Shown: positions 7,077 through 13,848 of the stretch, one piece after another
Position numbering within the stretch: the stretch's first letter is position 1
Layout: every line of letters starts with the position of its first letter
From: Planctomycetaceae bacterium
GTDB lineage: Bacteria; Planctomycetota; Planctomycetia; Pirellulales; Pirellulaceae
Assembly (NCBI GenBank): GCA_007129635.1
Contig: SKVE01000949.1
Location: 1 to 14,161, forward strand
DNA: 14,161 nt
Direction of reading: 5' to 3'
Program-made: the position numbers and the translations under genes
The notes under the pieces: generated by a model
Told to the model about the DNA's origin: nothing
What the model saw: the letters and a program-made list of their open reading frames with translations, nothing else
Databases searched by the model: none

Positions 7077-7400
7077 ATGGAAAGCAGCCACTGGGAACCG
7101 GAATCGAATGCCGATCAAGATCTGTTGATCATGGCCGGGCAGATCGCCGAACGCTGCTGCGCCGAGGTCGTGCGGCGCTTGAGCGGCCTGTGGCCGGACA
7201 TGTGCGCGGCCGAAGCTCGCAGTTACATTCGCACCCGAAGCGCTGTCGTCGTCCAAAGGGAAACGCAGCGGTGGGTGATCGACCACCGGGACATGCACTT
7301 ACCGGAAAGCATCAAATTGATCGAAACGGCCACCGAATTGCTGGTCGAGCATTTCGTGTCCGTCCACGCGAGTTCCGCCGACGAACGTCACGCGGCCTGA
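7077..7400 (+). CDS. Small protein of unknown function downstream of moxR
   Basis: A 107-residue soluble protein that I do not recognise. It is probably mostly helical: DQDLLIMAGQIAERCCAEVV, then RRLSGLWPDMCAAEARSYIRTR, and an amphipathic C-terminal segment (ESIKLIETATELLVEHFVSVH). There is no signal peptide or membrane helix. The two adjacent cysteines at 28-29 and Cys43 do not form a clear metal motif. The ATG at 7077 has GGGAG eight bases upstream. An in-frame ATG at 7008 would add 23 basic residues and would overlap the hairpin at 6996-7023, so it is less likely. The gene follows moxR on the same strand and is convergent with hisG, with a gap of 30 bases. It could be a MoxR accessory protein, but only position suggests this. 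Confidence 0.7.
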   Translation: MESSHWEPESNADQDLLIMAGQIAERCCAEVVRRLSGLWPDMCAAEARSYIRTRSAVVVQRETQRWVIDHRDMHLPESIKLIETATELLVEHFVSVHASSADERHAA

Positions 7401-7430
7401 GTCACGTCGATGACGCAACCGTCATTCCGA

Positions 7431-8282
7431 TTACAGACGGCAGTTGGTGATGCTCGTTTCCACGATGGCCGATGCGCCCAGTGCTTCGAGTTGTTCCATG
7501 ACCGGGATCACTTCCTTCCGCTGGACCATCACACGAACCGCGCACCAAGTGGGATCTTCCAATTGGCTGACGGTCGGTGAATCAAAGCCGGGAGTGACCC
7601 GTTCTACGTCGGCTAACTTAGCTCGGGGGATATTGTATTCCAGCAGCGAGTAGCTGCGGGCGATCACCACGCCTTCCAGTCGTCGCACGACGCGCTGAGC
7701 GATCTCTGGTTTGCCGTGGTGCCGATTCTGGATCAGCACGGTTTCGTAGTTTCCGATTTCCGCCAACACTCGTAAACGATTGGCCGCCAAGGTGCTACCC
7801 GTCTCGACCAGATCGACAATCGCGTCGGCGACGCCCAGCGCGATCATGATTTCGACGGAACCTGACAGGGGCACCAGATGGATCTCCGCCCGATGTTCGG
7901 CCAGATACCGGGCCGTGACCTGCGGAAAACTGGTCGCCACGCGACGGCCGTTCAACTGGCTGGGGTCCTGGATATCGGCGTCCTCGGGAACACACAGTGC
8001 GAGACGACAGCGGCCTACGCCCAACGCCAGTCGCACCTGGACGTCCGCATCGGTCTCGGCCAGCAGATCGCTGCCGGTGATCCCCATGTCGATGGCGCCT
8101 TCGGCGCACAGCACCGGGATGTCGTCGGTTCGTAGGAACGTGATATCGATCGGCAATTCTCGAACCCGTGCAAACAGGCTTCGGTCCTGGCGACGAAAAC
8201 GCAGGCCCGCTTGTCCCAGCAGATCGGCCGCCTGTTCCGCAAGCCGTCCCTTGCTGGGGATACCGATCCGCAGGTGGTTCAT
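7431..8282 (-). CDS. hisG: ATP phosphoribosyltransferase, long form
   Basis: HisG catalyses the first, committed step of histidine synthesis, joining ATP and PRPP to give phosphoribosyl-ATP in the cytosol. The 283-residue length is that of the long form (HisG-L), which carries its own C-terminal regulatory domain and needs no HisZ. Visible motifs are the N-terminal LRIGIPSKGRL, the substrate region AIDMGITGSDLLAE (63-76), and the PRPP loop DAIVDLVETGSTL (153-165). The last 75 or so residues, ending EALGASAIVETSITNCRL, form the ACT-like domain that binds histidine for feedback inhibition. The ATG at 8282 overlaps the hisE stop as ATGA, so translation is probably coupled. An in-frame start at 8357 lies inside hisE and is not needed. 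The gene is second in a hisE-hisG pair; the other his genes are not in the window. Confidence 0.95.
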   Translation of the reverse strand: MNHLRIGIPSKGRLAEQAADLLGQAGLRFRRQDRSLFARVRELPIDITFLRTDDIPVLCAEGAIDMGITGSDLLAETDADVQVRLALGVGRCRLALCVPEDADIQDPSQLNGRRVATSFPQVTARYLAEHRAEIHLVPLSGSVEIMIALGVADAIVDLVETGSTLAANRLRVLAEIGNYETVLIQNRHHGKPEIAQRVVRRLEGVVIARSYSLLEYNIPRAKLADVERVTPGFDSPTVSQLEDPTWCAVRVMVQRKEVIPVMEQLEALGASAIVETSITNCRL

Positions 8283-8608
8283 GATGATCGCGATGCTTTC
8301 TCGTCCAAGCCCGAGACGCCAAACCGACGCCCCAATTCGGCCTCGACTTCCGCCCATGTCACCTTTCGATGCCCCAGCATCACAAACAGATGGTAGATCA
8401 GGTCCGCCGCTTCATGGACCAGATGCTCGCGCCCCGCCGGCTCGGGTTCCCCCGCCGCCTGGACGAACTCTCGAGCCTCCTCGATGATCTTGCTGCCGAT
8501 CTTCCGCGTACCACCAGCAAACAACTGGCTGGTGTACGATCGCTGCGGTGGGTTATTGCGGCGGTCTTCGATGACTTCCATCAATTTCTGCAGGATGGTC
8601 GCTTCCAT
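8279..8608 (-). CDS. hisE: Phosphoribosyl-ATP pyrophosphohydrolase
   Basis: HisE hydrolyses phosphoribosyl-ATP to phosphoribosyl-AMP, the second step of histidine synthesis. At 109 residues it is the stand-alone form, not fused to HisI. The all-alpha MazG-type fold is shown by LFAGGTRKIGSKIIEEAREF, with metal-binding acids Glu43, Glu44 and Glu47, and by HEAADLIYHLFVML with Glu66 and Asp69. The ATG at 8608 has AGAGG five bases upstream. The open frame extends to 8923, but that part runs antisense through the start of miaA and is not HisE-like. hisE leads the hisE-hisG pair. A TTGTCA-17-TAGGAT promoter and a 13-base tandem repeat lie just upstream. The gene is divergent from miaA. Confidence 0.94.
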   Translation of the reverse strand: MEATILQKLMEVIEDRRNNPPQRSYTSQLFAGGTRKIGSKIIEEAREFVQAAGEPEPAGREHLVHEAADLIYHLFVMLGHRKVTWAEVEAELGRRFGVSGLDEKASRSS

Positions 8609-8616
8609 GGTCGCCT

Positions 8617-8641
8617 CTTGACGGGGGATCTTGACGGGGGA
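8617..8641. repeat. Two tandem copies of a 12-base unit in the hisE leader
   Basis: CTTGACGGGGGA occurs at 8617-8628 and again at 8630-8641, with a period of 13. On the hisE strand this reads TCCCCCGTCAAG twice, ending nine bases before the start codon, so the nearer copy abuts the ribosome binding site. It may be a binding site for a regulator or leader RNA factor, or a simple slippage duplication. Confidence 0.6.
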
Positions 8642-8663
8642 CGATGCGTCTGAAAAACTCGCT

Positions 8664-8692
8664 ATCCTAAGACCTCGCTGATGATTTGACAA
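8664..8692 (-). promoter_or_regulatory. Candidate sigma70-type promoter of hisEG
   Basis: On the minus strand TTGTCA (8692-8687) and TAGGAT (8669-8664) are spaced by 17 bases and match the consensus at 5/6 and 4/6. Transcription would begin near 8657 and give a leader of about 49 bases that contains the tandem repeat at 8617-8641. The same TTGACAA block reads as a perfect TTGACA on the plus strand (8686-8691), but no matching -10 for miaA was found. Confidence 0.5.
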
Positions 8693-8723
8693 TCGCCTTC
8701 CCAAAAAACAACGCGCCCCCCTC

Positions 8724-9725
8724 ATGTCCTCATCCAATTCCGCCACAACCAAGGGAACAAGCTCGACACCACCAGCACCAGACTGCTGGTACTTGACCGG
8801 TCCGACCGCCAGTGGAAAAACCGAAATCGGATTGGAACTGGCCCAGCGACTGGGTGCCGAGATCATTTCGTTGGATTCGATGACATTGTACCGACACATG
8901 GATATCGGCACCGCCAAGCCCAACGCCGAGCAACAGCGACGCGTTCCCCATCATCTGATCGATATCCTGGAACCGGACCAGCAGTTCAGCCTTTCCAATT
9001 ATGTCGATGCGGCGACCGCCAAAATCGATCAAATTCGCCAGCGGGGACGCCAGGTGCTGTTTGTCGGCGGTACGCCCCTGTACCTGAAGGCCATGCTGCG
9101 GGGCATCTTCCGCGGCCCGCCCGCCGACTGGGAGTTTCGACAACAAATCGAAGAGGAACTGCAGACCGTCGAACTCCCCGCCCTGCATCGACGCTTACAG
9201 CAGATCGATCCGCTCTCCGCAGCCAAACTGCACCCCCACGACAAGCGTCGCATCATCCGAGCCCTGGAAGTCTATCGATCGACCGGGCGGCCCATCAGCC
9301 ATCTGCAGACCCAGTTCGACGAAGGTCGCCCCGCCGATCAGTGCCGCGTGTTTGTGGTTACATGGCCCCGCAATGTACTGCATCAGCGGATCCAGCAGCG
9401 AGTCGAGGCGATGTTCGCGGCCGGGTTGGTAGACGAAGTCCGCGGAATTCTGGATCGGTATCAGGAGTTGAGCCGCACCGCCAGCCAAGCGGTCGGCTAT
9501 CGCGAAGTGATCCAAGGCCTGAAACAGGGACATGCACGGGAACAAACGATCGAAACCGTCAAAACGCGCACCCGCCGGTTCGCTCGTCATCAGGAAACGT
9601 GGTTTCGCAGCCTCAGCGAATGCCGCTTTTTGGTCCGAACAACCGATGACGACCAACCTGCGATCATTCAACAGATGTTAGCGGCTGCTGAACAACAGCC
9701 CTCACGTACGCACGGGGCAGATTAA
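8724..9725 (+). CDS. miaA: tRNA dimethylallyltransferase
   Basis: MiaA transfers a dimethylallyl group to N6 of adenosine 37 in tRNAs that read codons starting with U, which steadies codon pairing. The 333-residue protein shows the P-loop GPTASGKT (26-33), the substrate segment DSMTLYRHMDIGTAKP, then VPHHLIDI, the GGTPLYLKAML helix, the KRRIIRALEVY motif and the C-terminal QAVGYREVIQGL and TRRFARHQETWF. The first 20 residues are a Ser/Thr/Pro-rich tail not typical of the family. The start may therefore be slightly further in, but no better start codon with a ribosome binding site is visible; the ATG at 8724 itself has no Shine-Dalgarno. Its stop overlaps that of the AP endonuclease gene in the shared bases TTAA (9722-9725). 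Confidence 0.95.
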   Translation: MSSSNSATTKGTSSTPPAPDCWYLTGPTASGKTEIGLELAQRLGAEIISLDSMTLYRHMDIGTAKPNAEQQRRVPHHLIDILEPDQQFSLSNYVDAATAKIDQIRQRGRQVLFVGGTPLYLKAMLRGIFRGPPADWEFRQQIEEELQTVELPALHRRLQQIDPLSAAKLHPHDKRRIIRALEVYRSTGRPISHLQTQFDEGRPADQCRVFVVTWPRNVLHQRIQQRVEAMFAAGLVDEVRGILDRYQELSRTASQAVGYREVIQGLKQGHAREQTIETVKTRTRRFARHQETWFRSLSECRFLVRTTDDDQPAIIQQMLAAAEQQPSRTHGAD

Positions 9726-10507
9726 CGGTCCGTCGGATCGATTTCTAAATCGATCGTCACGGGAGCATGGTCCGAAACGGTGATGCCAGCCGCTCGATCC
9801 ACCGACGCGTCCTGAAACTTCTGGGAAGCCCTCTCATTGCCAAGCAGGTAATCGATACGCCAACCGCGGTCCAACTGTCGCGCATTGCCGCGATTGGACC
9901 ACCATGAATAAGGTCCATCAATTGCCCCGAAATGGCCGCGCACCAAATCATGCCATCCGGCTTTCAGCAGGCGCGTGAACCACTGACGTTCATGAGGCAA
10001 AAATCCCGAGTTCTTTTCGTTGCCTTTGGCGTAGAAGATATCCTGTTCGGTGTGAGCGATATTGAGATCACCACCCAAAATGACCGGATTGTCGGACTGG
10101 GCCATCTTTCTAGCCCAGGGGAGGAAACGCTTCATCCAGGCTTCTTTTGACTGCTGCTGCGCGGGACCGGCGGACCCCGACGGCAAGTAGACCGAAACCA
10201 CGTGAACGCCCTGTACCCGAGCGCTGACCACCCGTCCGTCTGGGTCTGGTTTACCATCGATCCCAAAGCCGAGGAATTCGACAGGCAATCGCGACCAGAT
10301 CGCGGTGCCCGCGTACCCCTTCTTCTCGGCCGGATGCCAGTACACAGTCCAGCCTTCCGGATCTATCCATTCAGGTGGCAATTGTTCAGGCAGGCTACGG
10401 ATCTCTTGCAACAACAGGACATCCGGAGAGATTCGAGCGAGGCAATCGCCAAACCCCTTCTTGAGAGCTGCCCGAAGACCGTTTACGTTCCAAGTAGTGA
10501 TTCGCAT
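9722..10507 (-). CDS. xth: Exonuclease III-family AP endonuclease
   Basis: This enzyme cuts DNA 5' to abasic sites in base excision repair and usually also has 3' exonuclease or 3' phosphatase activity. The 261-residue length is normal. Visible catalytic motifs are ITTWNVNGLR (Asn7), LLLQEIR (metal ligand Glu35), KKGYAGTAIWSR, GGDLNIAHTEQD, YSWWSNRGNARQLDRGWRIDYLL, and the C-terminal SDHAPV with Asp246 and His247. The pattern is closer to the ExoA/APE1-like branch than to E. coli XthA, as far as memory of those sequences allows. The ATG at 10507 lies right after a TATAAC element, so the mRNA may be nearly leaderless. An in-frame start at 10594 would add 29 residues not typical of the family. 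The gene is convergent with miaA (4-base overlap) and divergent from apgM. Confidence 0.94.
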   Translation of the reverse strand: MRITTWNVNGLRAALKKGFGDCLARISPDVLLLQEIRSLPEQLPPEWIDPEGWTVYWHPAEKKGYAGTAIWSRLPVEFLGFGIDGKPDPDGRVVSARVQGVHVVSVYLPSGSAGPAQQQSKEAWMKRFLPWARKMAQSDNPVILGGDLNIAHTEQDIFYAKGNEKNSGFLPHERQWFTRLLKAGWHDLVRGHFGAIDGPYSWWSNRGNARQLDRGWRIDYLLGNERASQKFQDASVDRAAGITVSDHAPVTIDLEIDPTDR

Positions 10508-10514
10508 GGCCCGA

Positions 10515-10542
10515 GTTATAGAGAATCCGAGCAAGAATCCAA
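10515..10542 (-). promoter_or_regulatory. Candidate promoter of xth, giving a near-leaderless transcript
   Basis: On the minus strand TTGGAT (10542-10537) and TATAAC (10520-10515) are spaced by 16 bases. TATAAC matches the -10 consensus at 5/6; the -35 is weak (3/6). Transcription would start about seven bases further on, near 10508, with the ATG at 10507. If this is the only promoter, the mRNA has no leader. That fits the absence of a clear Shine-Dalgarno. Confidence 0.35.
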
Positions 10543-10644
10543 GCGGAGTACCATCGATTTTGTCGATTGGGTACATCTGGACGGCAGGCGGCATTTTGTT
10601 CAGACTGTACGCTTTGGGTTCACCATTCCAGCAAGGAAGGTTGC

Positions 10645-11850
10645 ATGAAGTACGCCATCGTTATCCCGGATGGTTGCGCGGACGAACCGCAAGCGTCGCT
10701 TGACGGATTGACTCCGTTGCAGGCCGCGCGAACACCGGCCATGGATCGGGTGGCGACTCGCGGCGTGGTCGGTCGGGCCAACCACGTTCCCGAGCATTTG
10801 CCCGCCGGATCGGATGTGGCGAATCTCAGTCTGTTGGGGTATGATCCCGAGGCAAATTATTCAGGTCGAGCCCCCTTGGAGGCAGCGGCTCAGGGCATCT
10901 CGCTGGGCCCCGAGGATTGGGCCATCCGCTGCAATCTGGTGACCATCGAAGATCAGGTGATGCGCGATTTTACGGCGGGACATATCTCGACGGAAGAAGC
11001 CACTCTTTTGCTCCGGTCGGCTCAAGAAGAATTAGTCGGCGATCTGCCGTTGGAATTTGTACCGGGTGTCAGCTACCGCAACCTGCTGATCTATCGGGGG
11101 CACGAGCAGGCCGCTGCGTTCACCCGCGAGACGCGAACCACAGCGCCCCACGACTTGACCGATCGATCGATCGCGGACGACTATCCGCGAGGCGGCGGGA
11201 GCAGTCTGTTGCATGACTTGATGGGCCGCAGTGTGGCCTTATTCGCCCAGCATCCGGTCAACGTGGCTCGGCGAAATTCCGGTCGTTTGCCTGCCACGAA
11301 TCTCTGGCTTTGGGGACTTGGTCGGACGCCTCAACTGGAACCGTTCCAGCAGGTCTACGGGTGCGTCGGCAAGATGATCACGGCGGTGGATCTGCTCCGC
11401 GGTTTGGCCTCGCTGATCGGCTGGCAGCGGATCGAGGTTCCGGGCGCTACCGGATACACGGATACGGACTACGCCGCCAAGGGCCGCTACGCCATCGAGT
11501 CGCTGCCCACGACGGATCTGATTTGTGTGCATGTCGAGGCGACGGACGAGGCCTCGCACGAAGGCGACGTGTCGGCCAAGGTCAAGGCGTTAGAGGAAAT
11601 CGATCGCCACATCGTCGGACCGCTGCTGGAGGCTCTGGATGCGCAGGGCGATTTCCGCTTGCTGGTGACACCCGACCATCCGACGCCGCTGCGGACCAAA
11701 ACCCACAGCCACGGCTTCGTCCCCTTGGCGTTGGCCGGCGCGGGCATCATTGCTGATGATTGCACCACGTACGACGAAATCAACGCGGCCCAATCAACAT
11801 TGAATTTTCCCGAGGGCTGGAAACTGATGCGTTACTTCCTGCATGGCTGA
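10645..11850 (+). CDS. apgM: ApgM-family phosphotransferase: cofactor-independent phosphoglycerate mutase or proposed homoserine kinase
   Basis: A 401-residue member of the alkaline-phosphatase-superfamily ApgM group (archaeal-type 2,3-bisphosphoglycerate-independent phosphoglycerate mutase). Visible motifs are IPDGCADEP with metal ligand Asp9, AGSDVANLSLLGYDP with the likely nucleophile Ser56, then HVEATDEASHEGD and TPDHPTPL, which supply the remaining metal ligands. One subgroup (TIGR02535) has been proposed to act as homoserine kinase, because it lies beside threonine or lysine pathway genes in species lacking ThrB. The lysC gene follows 78 bases downstream on the same strand, so that role is as plausible here as glycolysis. 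The sequence alone does not decide it. The ATG at 10645 has AAGGAAGG four bases upstream; an in-frame TTG at 10567 has nothing comparable. The pair is probably one operon. Confidence 0.9.
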   Translation: MKYAIVIPDGCADEPQASLDGLTPLQAARTPAMDRVATRGVVGRANHVPEHLPAGSDVANLSLLGYDPEANYSGRAPLEAAAQGISLGPEDWAIRCNLVTIEDQVMRDFTAGHISTEEATLLLRSAQEELVGDLPLEFVPGVSYRNLLIYRGHEQAAAFTRETRTTAPHDLTDRSIADDYPRGGGSSLLHDLMGRSVALFAQHPVNVARRNSGRLPATNLWLWGLGRTPQLEPFQQVYGCVGKMITAVDLLRGLASLIGWQRIEVPGATGYTDTDYAAKGRYAIESLPTTDLICVHVEATDEASHEGDVSAKVKALEEIDRHIVGPLLEALDAQGDFRLLVTPDHPTPLRTKTHSHGFVPLALAGAGIIADDCTTYDEINAAQSTLNFPEGWKLMRYFLHG

Positions 11851-11928
11851 CGCTTGACGGCGAAGCGACGGGCGTACCATGCGAATTCACTCCTTTCATA
11901 GATTCCCGGAAAGACGATAGCAACAACG

Positions 11929-13707
11929 ATGTCTCTGATCGTACAGAAGTTTGGTGGAACCAGCGTTGCGGATTGCGAGAAGATCCTGGCCGCAGCGCGC
12001 AAGGCAATTCGAGCTTACCAGGATGGGCACCAGGTGGTGATGGTCGTCAGCGCCATGGGGAAACAGACCGACCAACTGGTTCGACTGGCCAGCGAGATCA
12101 CGGATCACCCGGAGGCTCGGGAGATGGATATGCTGCTGTCCACGGGCGAGCAGATCAGCGTGGCCTTGATGGCCATGGCGATCCATTCGCTGGGTTACAA
12201 GGCGGTCAGTCTGACCGGTGCCCAGATCGGAATCCGTACCGATACCATCCACACCAAAGCTCGCATCAAGTCGATTTCCACGGACCGGCTCCAGCAATTG
12301 CTGGACCAGGGAAACATTGTGATCGCCGCCGGGTTCCAAGGCATCGACGAACACATGGACGTCACCACGCTGGGACGCGGCGGCAGCGATACCACGGCGG
12401 TCGCCCTGGCTGCCGTGCTGAACGCGGACGCCTGCGAGATCCATACCGATGTCGACGGCGTGTACACCACCGACCCGCGCGTGCTGCCCGAAGCCAGGCA
12501 GGTCGAGCGGATCAGCTATGATGAGATGCTGGAACTGGCCAGTCTGGGCGCGAGCGTGATGCACAACCGGTCGATCGAGTTCGCGAAAAAGTTCAATGTG
12601 CCCATCCACGTGCGCAGCAGTTTCAGCGACACGCCCGGATCGATGATTGTCGCCGAGCCCGAATCGTATGCTGCGCCGGTTTGCGGAGCTGCCGTCACGA
12701 AGAACGAGGCGCGGATCAGCGTGCTGGGAGTACCCGACCGACCGGGTATCAGCCTGGAGATTTTCTCCCGCGTGGCCAACCGGAACGTGACGGTCGACAT
12801 GATCGTCCAGAACGTCAGCGAAGCCGGGTATGCCGATATCTCGTTCACCGTGCCGAACGACGAATTAAAGATCACGCTGGAAGCCGTTCAACAGGCCATC
12901 GAGACCCTGGGGGCGGGACAATTAAACTGGGACGATCAAGTATCGAAGGTTTCCGTGGTCGGACTGGGCATGGCCAACCAGACGGGGGTGGCCGAGCGAA
13001 TGTTTGCCGCATTGGCCGACGAGAAGATCAACATCCAGATGATCTCGACCAGCGAGATCAAGATCTCGGTGCTGGTCGAACGGGCAAGCGCCCTGCCCGC
13101 ATTGCGCGCCGTCCACGCGGCGTTCGAACTGACGAAGAAACCCGAGTTGTCCCCGATTCCTGCCGCCGGCCACCGTCCCACGGCGGATGCCGCTGCGGTC
13201 GCCTCGCGATTGCAAGACGTCGACATGGAAGATCTGATGCTGGACGACATCGCGTTGGATGACACTCAGGGACGCGTGACGATCACCGGATTGCCGGACG
13301 AACCCGGAATCGCAACGCACGTATTTCGCGAAGTGGCGGCCAGCGGGATCGTGGTAGATATGATTGTCCAGAGCCACGATAGCCATCGGGACCACGCCAG
13401 TTTGAGTTTCACGGTCCCGCGCAGCCAAGTCCCGGCCGCGGCCGTCGTCGCGCAACGGCTGGCCGCCGAATTCTCCTGCGGAGGAACCAGCAGCGAAGCG
13501 GAGGTCGCCAAGCTGAGCGTCTGCGGGGTCGGACTTCGGAGCAATACGACCGTAGCGATCCGCATGTTTCAGGCTCTGGCCGAATCGGGGGTGAACGTCG
13601 ATATGGTCAACACCAGCGAAGTCCAGGTGAACGTGGTCACCGACGGGAAAGACGGCGTGACAGCGCTAAAAAGCCTGAAAGCGGCATTCGCGGACGCTTT
13701 ACGGTGA
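11929..13707 (+). CDS. lysC: Aspartate kinase with four ACT domains
   Basis: LysC phosphorylates aspartate, the first step toward lysine, threonine, methionine and diaminopimelate. The kinase domain covers about 1-250: VQKFGGTSVAD (Lys7), STGEQISVALM, TTLGRGGSDTTAVALAA (146-162) and EIHTDVDGVYTTDPRV. Instead of the usual two ACT domains there are four. ACT1 starts at about 261 (RISVLGVPDRPGIS) and ACT2 at about 340 (VSVVGLGMANQTGVAERMF, with MISTSEIKISVLV). After a 35-residue linker come ACT3 at about 448 (VTITGLPDEPGIA) and ACT4 at about 528 (LSVCGVGLRSNTTVAIRMF, with MVNTSEVQVNVV). The second pair is clearly a copy of the first, giving 592 residues against about 400-450 for common LysC. Cyanobacterial aspartate kinases have a similar four-ACT layout. 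The start has only a distant GGAAAG. Feedback inhibition by lysine and/or threonine is expected. Confidence 0.95.
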   Translation: MSLIVQKFGGTSVADCEKILAAARKAIRAYQDGHQVVMVVSAMGKQTDQLVRLASEITDHPEAREMDMLLSTGEQISVALMAMAIHSLGYKAVSLTGAQIGIRTDTIHTKARIKSISTDRLQQLLDQGNIVIAAGFQGIDEHMDVTTLGRGGSDTTAVALAAVLNADACEIHTDVDGVYTTDPRVLPEARQVERISYDEMLELASLGASVMHNRSIEFAKKFNVPIHVRSSFSDTPGSMIVAEPESYAAPVCGAAVTKNEARISVLGVPDRPGISLEIFSRVANRNVTVDMIVQNVSEAGYADISFTVPNDELKITLEAVQQAIETLGAGQLNWDDQVSKVSVVGLGMANQTGVAERMFAALADEKINIQMISTSEIKISVLVERASALPALRAVHAAFELTKKPELSPIPAAGHRPTADAAAVASRLQDVDMEDLMLDDIALDDTQGRVTITGLPDEPGIATHVFREVAASGIVVDMIVQSHDSHRDHASLSFTVPRSQVPAAAVVAQRLAAEFSCGGTSSEAEVAKLSVCGVGLRSNTTVAIRMFQALAESGVNVDMVNTSEVQVNVVTDGKDGVTALKSLKAAFADALR

Positions 13708-13747
13708 CATTTTTTCCTTTTTTACCGGTTTTTGCGGCATTTCCGGC

Positions 13748-13775
13748 TTGCAAATCCGCTAGCAAAGTATCTAAT
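13748..13775 (+). promoter_or_regulatory. Candidate sigma70-type promoter of the HU-family gene
   Basis: TTGCAA (13748-13753) and TCTAAT (13770-13775) are spaced by 16 bases and match the consensus at 4/6 and 5/6. Transcription would begin near 13782, leaving a leader of about 67 bases. The start of that leader can form a small stem, TCCGC (13784-13788) with GCGGA (13792-13796). The site lies 41 bases after the lysC stop, so the HU-like gene probably has its own promoter. Confidence 0.45.
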
Positions 13776-13848
13776 CATCGCCGTCCGCACAGCGGAACGA
13801 TGTAGTTCAGTTGATTCAATTTCCCTGTTACATGGAGGGCTGCAAGGC

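Noticed and set aside
8609..8923. Upstream extension of hisE by 105 codons
   Set aside because: It would run antisense over the start of miaA and across the hisE promoter and repeat, and it has no HisE similarity.
13678..13723. Possible lysC terminator: AAAGCG/CGCTTT stem and T-runs at 13710-13715 and 13718-13723
   Set aside because: The stem is inside the coding end, has an 11-base loop and is nine bases from the first T-run, so it does not form a standard intrinsic terminator.
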